This document shows, piece after piece, positions 15,307 through 18,154 of a stretch of 18,154 nt of DNA. This DNA is from an uncultured Ignavibacteria bacterium (lineage in GTDB: Bacteria; Bacteroidota; Ignavibacteria; SZUA-365): positions 1 to 18,154 of the forward strand of contig CAJXSA010000022.1 in NCBI GenBank assembly GCA_913060595.1, read 5' to 3'. Made by a program: the position numbers and the translations under genes. The notes below the pieces were generated by a model. That model was not told the origin of the DNA and did no database searches. It saw only the letters and a program-made list of their open reading frames with translations. Each line of letters starts with the position of its first letter. The first letter of the stretch is position 1.

Positions 15307-16881
15307 TCACTGTTGTTGTACTGACTGTTCTGCAGGGAAGGCGAGGCGGAAGAGGCTCCCGCTTCCGGATTCGCTGTGCACGTCCACGGTTCCTCCGTGT
15401 GCGTCCATAATGTGCCGAACGAGCGAGAGTCCGAGGCCGCTGCCCTTCGCGGTATGGACCAGGCCGTCGCTGACGCGATAGAATTTTTCAAAGATCCTGT
15501 TCTGCTGATCGATGGCGATACCGATGCCGGCATCTTCCACCTCGATGCAAATCGTGTTGCCGATCATCGCAGTCCGCACGGTGACGCGTTTTTCCTCTTC
15601 ACTGTACTTCATCGCATTGTCGATGAGATTGATCAGTGCCTCAGCCACCGCTTCCTCATCTGCCATGACCGGGGGCAGCGCAGGCGCATATTCGGTGCGG
15701 GCAGTGAAACCCTTGTGTTCGAGATGGAAACTGTACATTGCCATCACGTCTTCAACGATGCGGTTCAGGTCTGTTGGCCGGAAGTGGTATTTCTTGCGAC
15801 CGGCTTCGATGCGGGAGAAGGTGAGGATGTTGTTTATCAGTCTCGTCAGGCGTTCTGTTTCCTGCACGATGATGCTGTAATATTCCTGCCGCTGTTTCTC
15901 ATCGCGTACACGACCCATTTCCAGGGTCTCGGCGAACATGCGAATCAGGGCCAGGGGCGTTTTGAGCTCATGCGAGACATTGGAAACAAAATCCGACTTC
16001 AACGCGGCGAGTTCGATCTCACGGCGGAAAGTCCTGTAGACGAGTATCACGCCGACGATGAGAAGGATGTCCACGATGACGAAGAGAATGCCATTGCGGG
16101 TAAACCGTTCACGGGCGATCTCTTCGACCGTGCGGCCCTTGAGCCGGATGCCCACTTCATATTCGGGGAACAGCCACAGCCGGCGGGTCTGTGTCAGCGC
16201 CCTGTCTTTCTCCATGGGACCCGTGGAAAAAAGCACTTCACCACTGCGACGATCCCGGCAGACCAGGAGAAGATCGTCGCCGGCGACATCGCTGAGTTTG
16301 GCTTCGATGACGCTTGTGACGAATTCCCGTGACTCGAGCGATACCGCGCCGAAGAGGCCCTGATCGCTTCCGTCCGCGACGACTGCGATGAGGGAGAGCC
16401 TGGGCCGGGCGGTATCGAGAGGAATCAGAAGAGGCTCAATTTTGAGATACAGTTCCGTGCGGTAGCGCAGCAGTCGTGTGAGCAGATCCCGTCGCGCTGC
16501 GAGGCTGTCGCTCAGACGCAGGAGGAAGTCCTGTCCCGCGGATTCCGAACTTTCGTGTATGCGTCCCGTGCTGTCGTGGAGGGAGATCGTGCGGATCGCA
16601 GACCTGTCCTGCACGAATCGTGCAAGGGCTTCATGCCGTTTGCGGTCGCTGTCCGTCTGACGCAGAATTCCCTGGATTTCAGCAAACCAGGTGCCGGTGA
16701 CATCCCAGGCGTACTGGTTGACGGAGAAGAGCACCGCGTCGAGCTGCTGCTCGTACACCATGGACAGATTTTCCTCCGCCTCGCTGAGTCTGCTGAATTC
16801 GTACCCGGTGTAAAACAGCGCCGGCAGCAATATCAATACGAGAAGGACGAGGAGGACGATATTGAGGCGTGAGTGCTTCAT
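15307..16881 (-). CDS. Membrane sensor histidine kinase lacking a HAMP domain
   Basis: Sensor kinase of 524 residues. ATG 16881 (MKHSRLNIVLLVLLVL) is preferred because a membrane segment begins directly after it; the frame is open for 66 more codons upstream but lacks signal features there. Membrane segment one is about 7-27, then an extracytoplasmic sensor of about 230 residues with no family I recognise. Segment two is about 260-281. Only about a dozen residues (RTFRREIELAALK) separate it from HisKA, so there is no HAMP domain. Phospho-acceptor His304 is in NVSHELKTPLALIRMF. The ATPase domain shows EALINLIDNAMKYSEE, VEDAGIGI and GSGLGLSLVRHIMDAH. It ends 13 bp before its response regulator; both form one transcript. 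The signal sensed is unknown. Confidence 0.9.
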   Translation of the reverse strand: MKHSRLNIVLLVLLVLILLPALFYTGYEFSRLSEAEENLSMVYEQQLDAVLFSVNQYAWDVTGTWFAEIQGILRQTDSDRKRHEALARFVQDRSAIRTISLHDSTGRIHESSESAGQDFLLRLSDSLAARRDLLTRLLRYRTELYLKIEPLLIPLDTARPRLSLIAVVADGSDQGLFGAVSLESREFVTSVIEAKLSDVAGDDLLLVCRDRRSGEVLFSTGPMEKDRALTQTRRLWLFPEYEVGIRLKGRTVEEIARERFTRNGILFVIVDILLIVGVILVYRTFRREIELAALKSDFVSNVSHELKTPLALIRMFAETLEMGRVRDEKQRQEYYSIIVQETERLTRLINNILTFSRIEAGRKKYHFRPTDLNRIVEDVMAMYSFHLEHKGFTARTEYAPALPPVMADEEAVAEALINLIDNAMKYSEEEKRVTVRTAMIGNTICIEVEDAGIGIAIDQQNRIFEKFYRVSDGLVHTAKGSGLGLSLVRHIMDAHGGTVDVHSESGSGSLFRLAFPAEQSVQQQ

Positions 16882-17078
16882 CGCGAAGAATTGGTACGAA
16901 TGAAATATCGTGTCCCCGGTACTGACAAACAAAAGCAGAATCTGGATTCCGCCATGGCGAAACCGTATATTCCTGAGGATAGATACCCGCTGACATACAA
17001 TCAGAGGCCGGGAGCTGCTGCCGCAGAACGCGATCACGCGTCCCGGCAATCTCGCCTCATCATCGCAAGGAGAGCGCA
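16882..17078. other. Divergent intergenic region between the kinase and acyl-CoA dehydrogenase genes
   Basis: At 197 bp this is the longest gap in the window and must hold both divergent promoters. I see no convincing -35/-10 pair, RNA structure or repeat in it. A GGAGAG ribosome binding site at 17069-17074 serves the acyl-CoA dehydrogenase. Confidence 0.5.
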
Positions 17079-18154
17079 ATGTACGAACAGGATGAACATC
17101 GCATGATCCGGAGCACCATTCGCGATTTCGCCGAGCAGGAAATCAAGCCCCGGGCCAAGGACCTCGATGAGAGAGAAGAGTTCAGTTACGAGCTGACGCG
17201 TCAGATGGGTGAGATTGGTCTTTTCGGCATCGTCGTGCCACCGGAGTACGGTGGTCAGGGCATGGATTACCTTTCGTACATCATTGCAGTGGAGGAGATC
17301 GCACGCGTGGACGGTTCTCATGCTGCGACCGTGGCAGCGCACAACTCCCTGGGAATCGGTCCGCTCTATAACCACGGGAATGAAGAGCAGAAAAAACGGT
17401 ACCTGCCGCCTCTCTGCACGGGCGAAGGTCTGTGGGCCTTCGGTCTGACGGAGCCGGAAGCGGGATCCGACTCACGCGGGTCGAAAACATCCGCCCGGCT
17501 TGAGGACGGCAAGTGGATCATCAACGGGTCGAAGATATTCATCACGAACGGATCGACGGATATTACGCGCGGTGTGACGGTGCAGGCGGTCACGGGGGAA
17601 GTGGACGGCCGCAAGGAGTTTTCCACCATCATCGTCGACAGCGGCACTCCTGGACTGACGGCGCGTACCATGAAGGAAAAAATGATGTGGCGTGCGTCGA
17701 ACACGTCGGAACTGTTCTTCGACGACTGCACCGTGCCAGAGGAGCATCTGCTCGGCGCGCGGGGCGAGGGATCGAAGATCATGCTCAAAACGCTTGACGA
17801 CGGACGGCTCTCGATCGCTGCGATGGGACTTGGGCTCGCCCAGGGGGCCTATGAGATGGCCCTTTCGTACGCGAAACAGCGCAAGCAGTTCGGAAAACCC
17901 ATCGCGAAATTTCAGATCATCGGGTTCAAGCTTGCCGACATGGCAATGAAGGTGGAACTGGGTCGCGATCTGCTCTACAAAGCCTGCTGGCTCAAACAGA
18001 CAGGGCAGCCATTTGCCAAGCATTCAGCGATGGCAAAGCTCTACTGCTCGGAAATCGCCAAGGAAGTCGCGGACGAAGCCGTCCAGGTTCATGGCGGGTA
18101 CGGGCTCATGAAGGAATATGACATCGAGCGTTTCTACCGTGATCAGAGACTGCT
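17079..18154 (+). CDS. Acyl-CoA dehydrogenase (C-terminus cut by window end)
   Basis: FAD-dependent enzyme that introduces the alpha-beta double bond into acyl-CoA in fatty-acid or branched-chain amino-acid breakdown, passing electrons to electron-transfer flavoprotein. ATG at 17079 has GGAGAG four bases upstream. About 358 residues are visible of a usual 380-390. The helical N-terminal domain contains GLFGIVVPPEYGGQGMDY; the flavin/substrate region has FGLTEPEAGSDS and GSKIFITNGS; the C-terminal helical domain has RKQFGKPIAKFQ and VQVHGGYGLMKEYDIERFYR. The catalytic Glu of the short-chain and branched-chain types should lie a few residues past the window end (the YEGT-type motif) and cannot be checked. 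It resembles the butyryl-/short-chain group; exact chain specificity is not determinable. Confidence 0.94.
   Translation, partial: MYEQDEHRMIRSTIRDFAEQEIKPRAKDLDEREEFSYELTRQMGEIGLFGIVVPPEYGGQGMDYLSYIIAVEEIARVDGSHAATVAAHNSLGIGPLYNHGNEEQKKRYLPPLCTGEGLWAFGLTEPEAGSDSRGSKTSARLEDGKWIINGSKIFITNGSTDITRGVTVQAVTGEVDGRKEFSTIIVDSGTPGLTARTMKEKMMWRASNTSELFFDDCTVPEEHLLGARGEGSKIMLKTLDDGRLSIAAMGLGLAQGAYEMALSYAKQRKQFGKPIAKFQIIGFKLADMAMKVELGRDLLYKACWLKQTGQPFAKHSAMAKLYCSEIAKEVADEAVQVHGGYGLMKEYDIERFYRDQRL

Noticed and set aside
15376..16332. A 318-codon open frame antisense to the second histidine kinase.
   Set aside because: It is a shadow frame rich in His and Asp over a kinase gene with complete catalytic motifs.

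Overview
The window is a GC-rich bacterial chromosome segment with ordinary, dense housekeeping content. No tRNA, rRNA, CRISPR array, insertion sequence or phage gene was seen. Gene families point to the FCB group (Bacteroidota/Chlorobiota/Ignavibacteria-like): an S46 dipeptidyl-peptidase, a ferredoxin-domain-less indolepyruvate oxidoreductase pair, a long PiT-type phosphate transporter with a helical tail, and a kinase that runs from its membrane segment straight into HisKA. This placement is inference; nothing in the window fixes the genus.

Layout. (1) 2-1885 (+): an S46 serine peptidase missing its N-terminus at the window edge, closed by a strong bidirectional terminator at 1911-1945. (2) 4170-1973 (-): iorA-iorB, indolepyruvate:ferredoxin oxidoreductase, overlapping by one base. 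(3) 4365-5435 (+): a PA0069/spore-photoproduct-lyase-like radical SAM protein. (4) 5506-11114 (+): a phosphate-control operon, phoB-phoR-phoU-pit, headed by three 11-bp repeats that look like a Pho box. (5) A bidirectional terminator at 11138-11165, then a convergent outer-membrane porin (12349-11189, -), possibly of the phosphate-selective O/P type. (6) 12538-13428 (+): a DMT/EamA exporter, ending one base from the end of a convergent gene. (7) 16881-13430 (-): a second two-component system (kinase, then response regulator), followed in the same direction by a secreted protein made of two duplicated sugar-binding-like jelly-roll domains. (8) 17079-18154 (+): an acyl-CoA dehydrogenase cut by the window end.

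How they fit. The central 6.8 kb reads as a phosphate-acquisition module. PhoR and PhoB sense and regulate, PhoU links transport to sensing, PiT carries phosphate across the inner membrane, and the porin may bring it across the outer membrane. No Pst ABC transporter is present here, so PhoU is paired locally with PiT, whose own C-terminal tail looks PhoU-like. The peptidase, IorAB and acyl-CoA dehydrogenase fit a peptide- and amino-acid-using lifestyle: dipeptides are released outside the cytoplasm, aryl amino acids go through arylpyruvates to aryl-acetyl-CoA, and acyl-CoAs are oxidised.

No wholly unknown system such as a defence or biosynthetic island was recognised. The observations most worth following are the Pho box with the PiT/PhoU arrangement, and the duplicated lectin-like secreted protein attached to a two-component system. 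All intergenic gaps are under about 200 bp; the largest are 16882-17078, 4171-4364, 12350-12537 and 5436-5586.
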